This document shows positions 19,562 through 28,145 of a stretch of DNA of 64,000 nucleotides, piece by piece. A program made the translations under genes and the position numbers. The notes beneath the pieces were generated by a model that did not search any database, was not told the DNA's origin, and was given only the letters and a program-made list of their open reading frames with translations. Source of the stretch: Bradyrhizobium sp. SZCCHNS1050 (GTDB lineage: Bacteria; Pseudomonadota; Alphaproteobacteria; Rhizobiales; Xanthobacteraceae). Numbering within the stretch: the stretch's first letter is position 1; each line of letters starts with the position of its first letter. The stretch is from the NCBI RefSeq assembly GCF_032484785.1, contig NZ_JAUETR010000001.1:2793501-2857500 (forward strand), written 5' to 3'.

Positions 19562-20044
19562 ATGGCTGTCAGCTCGCCCGATCTGAAAGCATTCCTGCTC
19601 GCGACGCCGTTCTTCGGCGGCCTGCCCGATGCGAGCCTCGATCTGCTGGTCTCGATGCTGGTCGCGCGTGAGTTCGAGAGCGGCGCCGTGGTCGTCGCCG
19701 AAGGCGAGGCGGGTCGTTCGATGTTCGTCGTGCACAGCGGCACGCTGGAGGTGAGCGAGCGCCTGGAGACGGGCGTTGCGATCCATATGTCGCGTCTCGA
19801 GCCCGGCGATTTCTTCGGCGAGATGACCCTGCTCGACATGCAGAACAGATCGGCCACCGTCGTCGCGGAAGCGCCGACCGTATTGTACGAGCTGACGGCG
19901 CAAAAGCTGTATGCCTTCTACAAGGCTGACATCCACGCCTATGTGATCGTGCTGCAGAACATCAATCGCGAGCTATGCCGCCGCCTGCGTCGCGCCGATG
20001 CGCGGATCAAGCAGCTGGAGATGCGCGAGGCTGGAGAGCGCTAG
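19562..20044 (+). CDS. Cyclic-nucleotide-binding (CRP-like) domain protein without DNA-binding domain
   Basis: About 160 residues forming one cNMP-binding β-barrel followed by an Arg/Lys-rich helix. The phosphate-binding cassette is seen as FGEMTLLDMQNRSATVVA; the Glu and Arg needed for nucleotide contact are present. No helix-turn-helix follows, so it is not a CRP-type transcription factor. The target is unknown. The start at 19562 is chosen because the barrel begins soon after; the purine-rich site is about 13 bases away, so an upstream ATG at 19505 remains possible. Follows mutM by 78 bases. Confidence 0.75.
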   Translation: MAVSSPDLKAFLLATPFFGGLPDASLDLLVSMLVAREFESGAVVVAEGEAGRSMFVVHSGTLEVSERLETGVAIHMSRLEPGDFFGEMTLLDMQNRSATVVAEAPTVLYELTAQKLYAFYKADIHAYVIVLQNINRELCRRLRRADARIKQLEMREAGER

Positions 20045-20088
20045 GCACGGTTGGATTCGGTGGACTCGATCTCGCGGTCGGTGATGTT

Positions 20089-20116
20089 TCCCTCGCTCCG
20101 CTTGCGGGGCGAGGGA
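20089..20116. terminator. Hairpin between convergent genes
   Basis: Eight-base arms tccctcgc and gcgaggga are inverted, followed by gcgcacc, between the plus-strand cNMP-binding gene and the minus-strand ParA-like gene. It resembles the G/C-tract element at 9824-9850 and may belong to the same repeat family; it could end both transcripts. No T run follows. Confidence 0.4.
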
Positions 20117-20166
20117 GCGCACCGCATTTGCGGTAGCTCGTATCCGATGACGACCACAGCCCGCCT

Positions 20167-20970
20167 TTACAGCCCCGCCTTCCAGTTGATGCCATTGTCG
20201 GCCCAGGTCGGGTAGGCCCGCGTCACCGGCAGCTTCGCTTCCTCGGCGGGCGGCGTCAGCATGATCGGGAATTCGACCTCGGCGTGCTCGCTCGCGTCCT
20301 TCAGCTCGCCAGCGTCGTGCATGACGTGGTCGCCGGCGAGCTTGCCCGCTGTCCAGCGCCACAGGCTGCGAATCTCCTGCGCCGACTTGCCGGCCGCATC
20401 GAACTCGCTGACGCCGAGACCGGCGGCGAGCGCGTCCTGGTGGTCGTTGCGCATCATGATGAAGGGCTGCGCCAGCACCTCTGCGATGTCGCGCGGCGCG
20501 TCGGCGTCGAGTGCAGTCGTCGCATCGGTGACGCGATGGCCGCCGCGGATCGGGGCCTGGTTGAGCACGAAGGCAAACGGCTTGCGCCAGGCGCGCACGA
20601 CGCTCAAGGTCGGTGCCGTCGCTTCGATGTCGGCGACGCTCGGACGCGCCGGAATGAGGCACAGATCGCAGTGGCGGATCGCGGCCGTCGTGGATGCCGT
20701 GATGCCGGCCCCGGTGTCGATCACGCAGAGGGTGACGCCGTCGCGGGCCAGCGCTTCGAGGCGAGGCTCGATCGTCTTGGCATCGTAGACGGCTTCGACG
20801 ATCGGCTCGCCCGCGGCGCGGCGCGCCTGCCATTTGGTCAGCGTGCCCTGACGGTCGGTCTCGATCACGCGCACCTTGTGGCCGGCCTGCTGCGCGGCCA
20901 CGGCCAGACCAATCGCCAGCGTGCTCTTGCCGCTGCCGCCCTTCTGCGTGGCCAAAACGATCGTGTACAT
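20167..20970 (-). CDS. Orphan ParA/MinD-family ATPase
   Basis: A 267-residue ParA-like P-loop ATPase. The deviant Walker A motif KGGSGKS, with its signature Lys, lies at about residues 10-16; VIDTGAG is Walker B, and DLCLIPARPS follows. The start at 20970 is where the ParA homology begins; upstream in-frame codons look non-coding. No ParB gene or parS-like site is nearby, so this is not an obvious chromosome-partition pair; such orphan ParAs often position other cargoes or regulate. Function otherwise unknown. Confidence 0.85.
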   Translation of the reverse strand: MYTIVLATQKGGSGKSTLAIGLAVAAQQAGHKVRVIETDRQGTLTKWQARRAAGEPIVEAVYDAKTIEPRLEALARDGVTLCVIDTGAGITASTTAAIRHCDLCLIPARPSVADIEATAPTLSVVRAWRKPFAFVLNQAPIRGGHRVTDATTALDADAPRDIAEVLAQPFIMMRNDHQDALAAGLGVSEFDAAGKSAQEIRSLWRWTAGKLAGDHVMHDAGELKDASEHAEVEFPIMLTPPAEEAKLPVTRAYPTWADNGINWKAGL

Positions 20971-21421
20971 CGGGAGACAGTCCTTCGGATGTTGACGGAA
21001 CTTATGAGAACGCCAAAGCTGAGCGCATCGCGATCGCGGTGCAGAGCTATTCTCGCTCAGGACAGTCCCGGCCCGATCCAACTCATGAAGAGCGATCGCG
21101 GTGGTCCGAATCAGCACGCCGACAAAACTGTTCGAACTATTTCACGCTCGGCCTGTGCCTGCACAGACCGGTTGACTACGGCGGGAGCCGTTCCGAGTTG
21201 ATAGCAAGGTGCTAGGAAGTTGAGTGGCAGCGAGCCGCGGGCGAGCGATCGGCGTCGCCGAGCATCATCCCATGCAGTCGCGATGCTGCACGTCCGACCC
21301 CCGCCGGCCGCCGTTGGGCCCTTAATTTTTTCTAAAACGACATGCTTAACATTGCGTAAACGCCGCCGCGCCGCGGGGCGCGGCGGCATGATCGCGATGC
21401 CGGACCGGTTTGGCGCAGGCG
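20971..21421. other. Intergenic region with CtrA-like boxes and a strong hairpin
   Basis: No gene is supported here. Two motifs of the form TTAA-N7-TAAA occur at 21322-21336 and 21346-21360, one base off the CtrA consensus TTAA-N7-TTAA. An 11-base perfect stem with a four-base loop lies at 21362-21387, just past the stop of the upstream minus-strand gene, and could be its terminator although only three T follow. The rest shows nothing recognisable. Confidence 0.5.
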
Positions 21422-22780
21422 CTACTTCCGCACGCAGATCACGCGCACCGTCGCCGCCTTGGCGTCGAGCGAGGTTCCGTCGGGCTTGACGCCATGCGTG
21501 GCGAGAAAGGCGCGCGTCGCATCGGCGCTGACCATCACGACCTGCGTCGATGGGATCAGCGCCGTGCCGGCGAGGACGCCGGGCTTGAGCAAGGTGACGC
21601 CGGCGAACTTGCCGTCGCCGTCGAGCGCCGCCGCTCCGGAAAAGCCGAGCCCGGGCGCCGGCGCCAGCGAGGCGTCGCCGGCGCCATTGCCGGCGAGCTG
21701 CGCCTTGACGGTGCTGATCGCGGCACCGCCGCCCTGGCTCTGCGGATCGGCGATGCCGACGATGTCGACCGACGATTTCGCACTGCCGCCCGACAGCGCC
21801 AGCGGCTTCAGGCCGCGCGCGCCGTAGATGCGCAGCAGCGCCAGGCCGCGCTCCTTGTCCTCGGCCACGCGCTCGGCATGGCCGAAACCGGGAATGGTGA
21901 TCGCCACGCAGGCATCGGTCACCTCGCGATCGGCGATGATGGCGCCGTCCTGGGTAGCGATGATGCCGGTGCCGTAATCGACGCGGCGCCGTGGCGCGGG
22001 CTGCGCGGCCAATGTCGACGGAAACGCGGTGAAAGCGCTCGACATCGCGATCACGACCGGCTCGACCGTGTTCTCGGTGGCCTGATCGTAGAGGATGGTC
22101 AGGATACGCACCTCGTCGCCCCGAAAGGTGCCGCGGATGTAGAACTTCTTCAGGTTCTGCAGGCCCGAGAGCACGAAGAAGTCGGGCTTCACCACGCTGT
22201 AGTCGACGGTGCGGCCGGGCTCCTTCTTCTCGCGGTCGGCGAGCGCCGCGGTGGTCGGGTTCGCCTCCTTGCGGCGTGACAGCACGACCTGCACGGTGCC
22301 GGTGGGCGAGGTCCATTTCGAGCCGGTGCCGTCGCTGGTCTGTTGCGGCACCAGCTTTGCGGGAATACCGAGCCGTGCGCCGCTGACCGGCTCGGTCACG
22401 AGCTTCCAGCCGACGCCCTCCTGCTTGCGGCGTGCGGTGTCGGCGAGCACGGCGCGCTCCTGCGGGTTCAGCACGCCGGTCGGCTTGCCGCCGACCAGCT
22501 TCTGGTATTCCTTGATCGCGTTGACCATGCGCTCGCTGACGTCGCCGGTGATGGCGCCATTGTACTGGCCGACCCAGGCGAGATCGGATTGCAACGCGAG
22601 GCGCTCGGCCTGGCTCATCGCATTGGCGGTGTCGGCGGGAGCCTGCACGCCCGGGCGCACCGGCTGGGTCGCGACGGGCTTGGGCTTGGCGCCCGGCAAC
22701 GCGCCCTGCGGCGTCTGTGCCTGCGCCGACGCGCATGCGGCGATCCCGCAGATGAAGGTTGCCGTGGCCAGCCGTCTCAT
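21422..22780 (-). CDS. Exported trypsin-fold protein with eroded catalytic residues
   Basis: About 452 residues. A signal peptide (MRRLATATFICGIAACASAQA) leads to a Pro-rich stretch, a helical segment like a peptidoglycan-binding repeat (YNGAITGDVSERMVNAIKEY), a middle region, and a C-terminal trypsin/HtrA-like fold. In that fold the usual GTGFxVxxDGxxxTNxHV region reads YGTGIIATQDGAIIADREV, so the catalytic His is missing (near residue 283), the Asp region reads ERGLALLRI, and only the Ser motif GFSGAA (near 381) survives. Proteolysis is therefore doubtful; a binding role in the periplasm is more likely. Start chosen at 22780 to give the signal peptide. Confidence 0.75.
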   Translation of the reverse strand: MRRLATATFICGIAACASAQAQTPQGALPGAKPKPVATQPVRPGVQAPADTANAMSQAERLALQSDLAWVGQYNGAITGDVSERMVNAIKEYQKLVGGKPTGVLNPQERAVLADTARRKQEGVGWKLVTEPVSGARLGIPAKLVPQQTSDGTGSKWTSPTGTVQVVLSRRKEANPTTAALADREKKEPGRTVDYSVVKPDFFVLSGLQNLKKFYIRGTFRGDEVRILTILYDQATENTVEPVVIAMSSAFTAFPSTLAAQPAPRRRVDYGTGIIATQDGAIIADREVTDACVAITIPGFGHAERVAEDKERGLALLRIYGARGLKPLALSGGSAKSSVDIVGIADPQSQGGGAAISTVKAQLAGNGAGDASLAPAPGLGFSGAAALDGDGKFAGVTLLKPGVLAGTALIPSTQVVMVSADATRAFLATHGVKPDGTSLDAKAATVRVICVRK

Positions 22781-22931
22781 GACAAATCCCGATGCTCTTG
22801 CCGCGCCGTTAAATAAGCACATCTGCTTGGTCGGTCACAATCCGGCGAGGGTTCAGTGCGGAGATCCGGCGTCTTCGCTACGGGCCGACAATGGGCTGAC
22901 AGCGGTGCGGCAGCGGAAGGACGGTGTAACG

Positions 22932-23735
22932 ATGCTGAGCGACGAAGAACTGGAGCGCTATGCCCGTCACATCGTGCTGCGCGACGTCGGCGGTCCCGGC
23001 CAGGCGGCGCTGAAGCGGGCGTCGGTGCTGGTGGTCGGCGCAGGCGGCCTCGGCGCACCGGCGCTGATGTATCTCGCCGCGGCCGGCGTCGGCACGATCG
23101 GCGTGGTCGACGACGACGTCGTGTCGCTGTCGAATCTGCAGCGTCAGGTCATCCATGCGACCCCCGACATCGGCAGACCCAAAGTCGAGAGCGCCGCCGA
23201 GCGCATCAACGCGCTCAATCCGCATGTGAGCGTCATGGCGCATCGGACCTGGCTCAATGCCGACAACGCGCTCGATCTGATCGGCGCTTATGATCTCGTG
23301 CTCGACGGCTCCGACAATTTCGACACCCGCTATCTCGTCTCCGATGCCTGCTTTCTGGCCGCGCGGCCGCTGATCACCGGCGCGCTCGGCACCTTCGATG
23401 CGTCGCTGACGACGATCCGGGCGCATGAGCGGAATGAGAAGGGCCAGTTTAATCCGACCTATCGCTGCCTGTTCCCCGAGCCGCCGCCGCCCGGCACGGT
23501 GCCCGCCTGCGCCGAAGCCGGCGTCATGGGTGCGCTCGCCGGCATGCTCGGCTCGATGATGGCGCTGGAGGCGATCCGCGAGATCGTCGGCTTCGGCGAG
23601 GGGCTGGTGGGACGGCTCTTGATGCTGGACGCGCGCACGATGCGGTTCGAGACCCTGCGCTATGGGCGCGATCCCGCCAATCCGCTGAACGGTGATGGAC
23701 CTGTCATTGCGGACTTGAGCGCGCATCGGAAGTGA
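22932..23735 (+). CDS. moeB: HesA/MoeB/ThiF-family adenylyltransferase
   Basis: A 267-residue E1-like enzyme that adenylates the C-terminal glycine of a ubiquitin-like sulfur carrier (MoaD or ThiS). The nucleotide-binding VVGAGGLGAPAL, the NLQRQVIH segment, DGSDNFDTRY and the later VPACAEAGVMG with the reactive Cys are all present. The zinc-binding CxxC pairs of E. coli MoeB are not visible. ATG at 22932 follows an AAGGA site; the coding frame is open much further upstream only by chance. MoeB is the default call; a ThiF role cannot be excluded. Divergent from the pseudo-protease. Confidence 0.88.
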   Translation: MLSDEELERYARHIVLRDVGGPGQAALKRASVLVVGAGGLGAPALMYLAAAGVGTIGVVDDDVVSLSNLQRQVIHATPDIGRPKVESAAERINALNPHVSVMAHRTWLNADNALDLIGAYDLVLDGSDNFDTRYLVSDACFLAARPLITGALGTFDASLTTIRAHERNEKGQFNPTYRCLFPEPPPPGTVPACAEAGVMGALAGMLGSMMALEAIREIVGFGEGLVGRLLMLDARTMRFETLRYGRDPANPLNGDGPVIADLSAHRK

Positions 23736-23770
23736 CGGCCGCTTGAGTCGAGAGGCGCGCCACAAATTCA

Positions 23771-23930
23771 CTGTCGTCCCGGACAAGCCCGGCGACGCAA
23801 CGCGTCGTCGGGCGCCGATCCGGGACCATACTCCGTGTATGCAATGAGGCGCACGGAACGGGTCATCTGCCTGTTCCAGACATCACGCGGTATGGGTCCC
23901 CGCGTTCGCGGGGACGACACCGAGTTTGTT
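23771..23930. repeat. Intergenic palindromic repeat, copy 1
   Basis: Contains the inverted units gtcgtcccgg...ccggga and the segment at 23880-23922 (acgcggtatgggtccc...ttcgcggggacgacac). The latter matches 26073-26115 at most positions. Elements of this kind fill intergenic space downstream of genes in Bradyrhizobium, from memory. It separates the convergent moeB and aldo-keto reductase genes and may act as a bidirectional terminator. Confidence 0.55.
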
Positions 23931-23954
23931 GCGCGACCTGGACTCGCATGACGC

Positions 23955-24959
23955 TCAGCCCGGCTGACCGCGCTCGCTGTCCATATGCACCAACTGCGCC
24001 TCCGGATAGCGCTCTCCGGCGGCGACACCAATCGGGAAGGCCTTGTCCAGCGCGGCGAGTTGGACCTCGGTGAGCTTGACGCAGAGCGCGCCGAGCGCCT
24101 CGTCGAGACGGTCGCGGCGGCGGGCGCCGACCAGCGGGACGATGTCGTTGCCCTGCGCGGCCACCCAGGCGATCGCGACTTGCGCCGGCGTGGCGCCGAC
24201 CTCGCCTGCCAGGCTGCGCAGCGTGTCGACCAGGCTGAGATTGCGATCGAGATTGTCGCCACTGAAGCGCGGCGAATGGCCACGGAAGTCGGCAGCGTTG
24301 GCGCGGTCCATCGACCAGTGCCCGCTGATCAGCCCGCGCGACAGCACGCCATAGGCGGTGATGCCGATGCCGAGCTCGCGGCAGGTTTGCAGGATGTCGC
24401 TCTCGATGCCGCGCGAGATCAGCGAATATTCGATTTGCAGATCCGAGATCGGGTGCACCTTGTGCGCCCGGCGAATCGTCTCTGAACCGACCTCCGACAA
24501 CCCGATATGCCTGATGTAGCCGGCCTGTTTCAGCTCGGCCATCGCGCCGATCGTGTCCTCGATCGGCACCTTGGGATCGAGCCGCGCCGGGCGGTAGATG
24601 TCGATGGCGTCGACGCCGAGCCGCTGCAGCGAATAGGACAGGAAGGTTCTGACAGCTTCGGGCCGGCTGTCATAGCCGAGCCAGCTCTTGTCGGGGCCGC
24701 GCAGGGCGCCGAACTTCACGGAGATCTGCACGTTGCGCGGACCGGCCGAGGCCAGCGCCTCGCGGATCAGCATCTCGTTGTGGCCCATCCCGTAGAAGTC
24801 GCCGGTGTCGAGCAGCGTGATGCCGGCGTCGAGCGCGGCGTGGATGGTGGCGATGCTCTCGGACCGGTCGGTGGGGCCGTAGAAGTCCGACATGCCCATG
24901 CAGCCTAGTCCGATGACCGAAACGTCGGGGCCGGTCGAGCCGAGTTGGCGGGTTTGCAT
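23955..24959 (-). CDS. Aldo/keto reductase
   Basis: A 334-residue NADPH-dependent aldo-keto reductase of the (β/α)8 fold. The family motif [14 protein letters not shown] gives the catalytic Asp and Tyr, and the Lys is in SVKFGA. The position usually holding the catalytic His reads YRPARLD, an Ala, a variant also seen in many bacterial members. [10 protein letters not shown] near the C-terminus binds the cofactor phosphate. Start at 24959 has GAGGAG upstream; earlier codons lack similarity. It is divergent from a LysR regulator that probably controls it. Substrate unknown. Confidence 0.92.
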   Translation of the reverse strand: MQTRQLGSTGPDVSVIGLGCMGMSDFYGPTDRSESIATIHAALDAGITLLDTGDFYGMGHNEMLIREALASAGPRNVQISVKFGALRGPDKSWLGYDSRPEAVRTFLSYSLQRLGVDAIDIYRPARLDPKVPIEDTIGAMAELKQAGYIRHIGLSEVGSETIRRAHKVHPISDLQIEYSLISRGIESDILQTCRELGIGITAYGVLSRGLISGHWSMDRANAADFRGHSPRFSGDNLDRNLSLVDTLRSLAGEVGATPAQVAIAWVAAQGNDIVPLVGARRRDRLDEALGALCVKLTEVQLAALDKAFPIGVAAGERYPEAQLVHMDSERGQPG

Positions 24960-25081
24960 GATCAATCTCCTCTTGCTGGCGCAGGCGGCCTGCTGGCCCG
25001 CCCGGACAACGCGGATATCGGCGCATTTCCTCGGTTCGATAAGCTGGACAATTTCGAATGGACTGTTCAACATATCGAACA
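24960..25081. promoter_or_regulatory. Divergent promoter region for aldo-keto reductase and LysR regulator
   Basis: The 122-base gap holds several interrupted dyads: gttcgat near 25035 and atcgaac near 25073 are inverse copies, with tttcgaa between. LysR proteins bind such T-N11-A dyads between their own gene and the target. The dyads are seen; binding is inference. Confidence 0.4.
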
Positions 25082-26026
25082 ATGAGCGAGCCGGACCTCC
25101 GTGATCTTCAAGCCTTCGCTGCCGTGGCTCGCAGCGGCAATTTCCGCCGGGCTGCGCGCGAGCAGGGCCTCGCGGCATCCAGCCTCAGCCAGCGGCTCAA
25201 GGAGCTGGAGCAGCGGCTCGGCGTCCGGCTGCTCAACCGGACCACGCGAAGCGTCGGCCTGACGCAGGCCGGCGAGGCGCTGCTGGCACGGCTCGAGCCG
25301 GCGCTGTCCGAGATCGAAGCGGCGATCCATCAGGTGCGCGGCCAGCAGCAGGTCGCGGCGGGGCGCCTGCGCATCAATGCGCCGCCGCCCGCGGTCGATC
25401 TGGTGCTGGCGCCGATGGTCGCGCCGTTCCTTCAGGCCTATCCGCTGATCGAGCTCGAGATCGTCGCCGACAGCGGCTTCGTCGACATCGTGCAGGCCGG
25501 GTTCGATGCCGGCGTGCGCTATGGCGAGCACCTGGCGCAGGACATGATCGCCGTGCCGCTCGGCGAAACGCAGCGCTACGCCATCGTCGCCTCACCGCAC
25601 TATGTGGCGCAGCATGGCCGTCCCGCGCATCCGCGCGACCTGCTGCAGCAAGGCTGCATTCGCACGCGCTTCTCGTCCGGTGCGATGCTGGATTGGGAGT
25701 TCGAGAAGGACGGGCAGGTGATCAGGATCGCGCCGCCGGCCCGGCTGATCGCGGTCCAGCTCGGTCTGGCCTTCCGTGCCGCCTGCGACGGGGTCGGCTA
25801 TTGGGCGACATTCGAGGGACATGTGCGCGATGCGTTGGCGGCAGGCCGCCTCGTCAGCGTGCTGGACGACTGGTGCCCGCCGTTCCCCGGACCGTATCTA
25901 TATTACCCGAGCCGCCGGCAACCGCCGCCGGCGCTGGCGGCGTTCGTCGCGTTCGTCGGGGAGTGGCGGAAGCGCGCGGGCGCCCCGCACCCAGCTGCCG
26001 TCCCGGCCTCGAGCGGAGACCCATAA
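25082..26026 (+). CDS. LysR-family transcriptional regulator
   Basis: A 314-residue LysR-type regulator. The N-terminal winged helix-turn-helix reads [36 protein letters not shown], written here only to its core [13 protein letters not shown], near residues 30-45. A periplasmic-binding-like effector domain follows. I start at the ATG at 25082; an in-frame ATG eight codons upstream is weaker. The divergent aldo-keto reductase is the likely target. It belongs to the group often found beside oxidoreductases and activated by aldehydes or quinones, but the ligand is unknown. Confidence 0.92.
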   Translation: MSEPDLRDLQAFAAVARSGNFRRAAREQGLAASSLSQRLKELEQRLGVRLLNRTTRSVGLTQAGEALLARLEPALSEIEAAIHQVRGQQQVAAGRLRINAPPPAVDLVLAPMVAPFLQAYPLIELEIVADSGFVDIVQAGFDAGVRYGEHLAQDMIAVPLGETQRYAIVASPHYVAQHGRPAHPRDLLQQGCIRTRFSSGAMLDWEFEKDGQVIRIAPPARLIAVQLGLAFRAACDGVGYWATFEGHVRDALAAGRLVSVLDDWCPPFPGPYLYYPSRRQPPPALAAFVAFVGEWRKRAGAPHPAAVPASSGDP

Positions 26027-26072
26027 CCACCAGCGTGAACGAGACGATGACGACCAGCGATGTCCCACGCGG

Positions 26073-26115
26073 ACATTACGCGGTACGGGTCCCTGCGTTC
26101 GCAGCGACGACACTG
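26073..26115. repeat. Intergenic repeat, copy 2
   Basis: Matches 23880-23922 over about 43 bases with a few substitutions (core acgcggta-gggtccc and gcgttcgc). It lies between the convergent LysR and 2-hydroxyacid dehydrogenase genes and could serve as a transcription end. The centre stem is less perfect than in copy 1. Confidence 0.5.
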
Positions 26116-26137
26116 ATTGTGGGGTCGAGTGACGGGC

Positions 26138-27139
26138 CTACAACATGCTCGGCAGCACGCGGTCCGGCGGGCGGTGGTTGTCGAGGAAGGTCTTGATGTT
26201 GATGATGACCTTCTCGCCCATTTCGACGCGGCCTTCGATGGTGGCCGAGCCCATGTGCGGCAGCAGCGTCACCTTGCCGGCCTTGGCGAGCCGGACCAGG
26301 CGCGGATTCACCGCGGGCTCGTGCTCGAACACGTCGAGACCGGCGCCGGCGATGTCGCCGGCCTCGATCAGCCGCGTCAGCGTCTCCTCGTCGATCACCT
26401 CGCCGCGTGCGGTGTTGACGATGTAGGCGTCCTTGCGGATCAGCTTCAGCCGGCGCGCCGACAGCAGATGGAACGTCGCCGGCGTGTGCGGGCAGTTGAC
26501 CGAGATGATGTCCATCCGCGCCAGCATCTGGTCGAGGCTCTCCCAGTAGGTAGCGCCGAGCTCGTCGGCGATCACGGGAGCGACCGGGCGGCGGTTGTGA
26601 TAGTGGATCTGCAGGCCGAAGGCGCGGGCACGCCGCGCCACGGCCTGGCCGATCCGGCCCATGCCGATGATGCCCAAGCGCTTGCCGCCGATGCGGTGGC
26701 CGAGCATCCAGGTCGGCGACCAGCCCGCCCAGTTCTTGCCCTCGGTGAGGATCGAGGCGCCCTCGATCAGCCGCCGCGGCACGGCGAGGATCAGCGCCAT
26801 GGTCATGTCGGCGGTGTCCTCGGTGAGGACCTTCGGCGTGTTGGTGACGGTGATGCCGCGCGCCACCGCCGCCGCGACGTCGATGTTGTCGACGCCGTTG
26901 CCGAAGTTGGCGATCATGCGCAGCTTGCAATCGGGCTGATTGAGAATGTCGGCGCTGATGTGGTCGGTGACGGTCGGAACCAGCACCTCGGCGGTGCGCA
27001 CGGCGTCGGCGAGTTGTTCCTGGCTCAACGGCTCGTCGTCGAGATTGAGCCTGGCGTCGAACAGCTCGCGCATGCGCGTCTCGACCGAGTCCGGCAGCTT
27101 GCGTGTCACCACGACGAGGGGCTTTTTCCTACCTGACAT
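26138..27139 (-). CDS. D-2-hydroxyacid dehydrogenase (NAD-dependent)
   Basis: A 333-residue member of the D-isomer 2-hydroxyacid dehydrogenase family (glyoxylate/hydroxypyruvate reductase or glycerate dehydrogenase). The Rossmann motif GMGRIGQAVARRA is near residue 160; the catalytic Arg (NTARGEVID), Glu (FEHEP) and His (LPHMGSAT) are all present. Substrate cannot be told from sequence; the lack of a C-terminal ACT domain argues against SerA. Starts ATG at 27139. Divergent from the SH3 gene. Confidence 0.93.
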   Translation of the reverse strand: MSGRKKPLVVVTRKLPDSVETRMRELFDARLNLDDEPLSQEQLADAVRTAEVLVPTVTDHISADILNQPDCKLRMIANFGNGVDNIDVAAAVARGITVTNTPKVLTEDTADMTMALILAVPRRLIEGASILTEGKNWAGWSPTWMLGHRIGGKRLGIIGMGRIGQAVARRARAFGLQIHYHNRRPVAPVIADELGATYWESLDQMLARMDIISVNCPHTPATFHLLSARRLKLIRKDAYIVNTARGEVIDEETLTRLIEAGDIAGAGLDVFEHEPAVNPRLVRLAKAGKVTLLPHMGSATIEGRVEMGEKVIINIKTFLDNHRPPDRVLPSML

Positions 27140-27498
27140 GTGCTGCTCTCATGAGATCCTTCAGACCTCATTAACCGGGTTCGCCGAAACTACCGTCGTC
27201 GCCTGAGAGCGGCGCTTCCCTGGACTGGTCGTGTCGGATCTCGCAGGTGGGCCGATCCGTCCCTGACAGGGCTTCGCGAGCGATTCTCAGGCGCTTCCTG
27301 GCCGCTTGTGTTCGGTCCTGTCTAGCAGAAGGCCCGGCCAAGACAAGAAGCCAACGGCAGGTCGGGACTGGCGCTTTCGGCAAGCCCTCTCCGAGCACGA
27401 AGGGGGGCAGCCGGGCGGTTCGATGGGGATCGGGCGAAGGATCGCAACGCAATCCGCTTTGATCGGAGCGCGGGTCGATCCTTTCGAGGGAGAGTGAG
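27140..27498. other. Intergenic region, nothing recognised
   Basis: About 360 bases between divergent genes. I see no hairpin with a T run, no tRNA and no supported short gene. A purine-rich ribosome binding site (gggagag) near the right end serves the SH3 gene. It must hold promoters for both neighbours, but I cannot pick them out. Confidence 0.5.
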
Positions 27499-28038
27499 TT
27501 GAGTAAATTGACGTTGTGGCGTTTCGGTGCTGTCGTGGTGCTGCTGGTCTGTCTGTTCGACGTTGCCGTCGGCAGGGGCGGCGTTGCGGCGAAGGACTCC
27601 GTTCTCACCACCAGCGGCCTGCCGGTGCCGCGCTATGTCAGCCTGAAGTCGGATCATGTGAACGTTCGTGCCGGTCCGACCAAGGACAACGACGTGGCCT
27701 GGGTCTATACGCGCTCCGGCCTGCCGGTCGAGATCACTGCGGAATATGAGAACTGGCGCCGCGTGCGCGATTCCGAAGGCTCGGAGGGGTGGGTCTATCA
27801 CTCGTTGCTGTCGGGGCGCCGCACGGCGGTGGTCACGATGAAGAACAAGGACGATCTCGCCCCGATCTACGAGAGCGCCGACGCGACCAGCGCGGTCACA
27901 GCGCGGCTGCAGGCAGGCGTTGTCGCGCAGGTGAAGAAATGCGGCAATGGCTGGTGCCGCGTGCTCGGCAATGGTTTCGAAGGCTGGATCCAGCAGCAGC
28001 GGCTGTGGGGCGTCTACGCCGACGAGCAGGTCAATTGA
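27499..28038 (+). CDS. Exported SH3-domain protein
   Basis: A 179-residue protein with a hydrophobic N-terminal signal or anchor (residues 9-25) followed by two bacterial SH3 repeats: HVNVRAGPTKDNDVAWVY with GSEGWVYHSLL, and a second unit ending GNGFEGWIQQQRLWGVY. Such domains bind peptidoglycan or peptides in the periplasm. The start is a TTG at 27499, preceded by GGGAGAG; no in-frame ATG would keep the signal peptide. Convergent with irr. Role unknown. Confidence 0.85.
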   Translation: MSKLTLWRFGAVVVLLVCLFDVAVGRGGVAAKDSVLTTSGLPVPRYVSLKSDHVNVRAGPTKDNDVAWVYTRSGLPVEITAEYENWRRVRDSEGSEGWVYHSLLSGRRTAVVTMKNKDDLAPIYESADATSAVTARLQAGVVAQVKKCGNGWCRVLGNGFEGWIQQQRLWGVYADEQVN

Positions 28039-28090
28039 AGGCCCAGGTCAGCGCAATGCGCTGACCTCCATCCTGACGCGCTCCCGACAC

Positions 28091-28117
28091 AAAAATGCCC
28101 GCAGCGGGTGCGGGCAT
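28091..28117 (-). terminator. Rho-independent terminator of irr
   Basis: Nine-base arms atgcccgca/tgcgggcat with a five-base loop, followed on the minus strand by five T. It starts about 28 bases after the irr stop. Confidence 0.85.
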
Positions 28118-28145
28118 GGTGCTTCGATGAAGACCTTCCGGAGGC

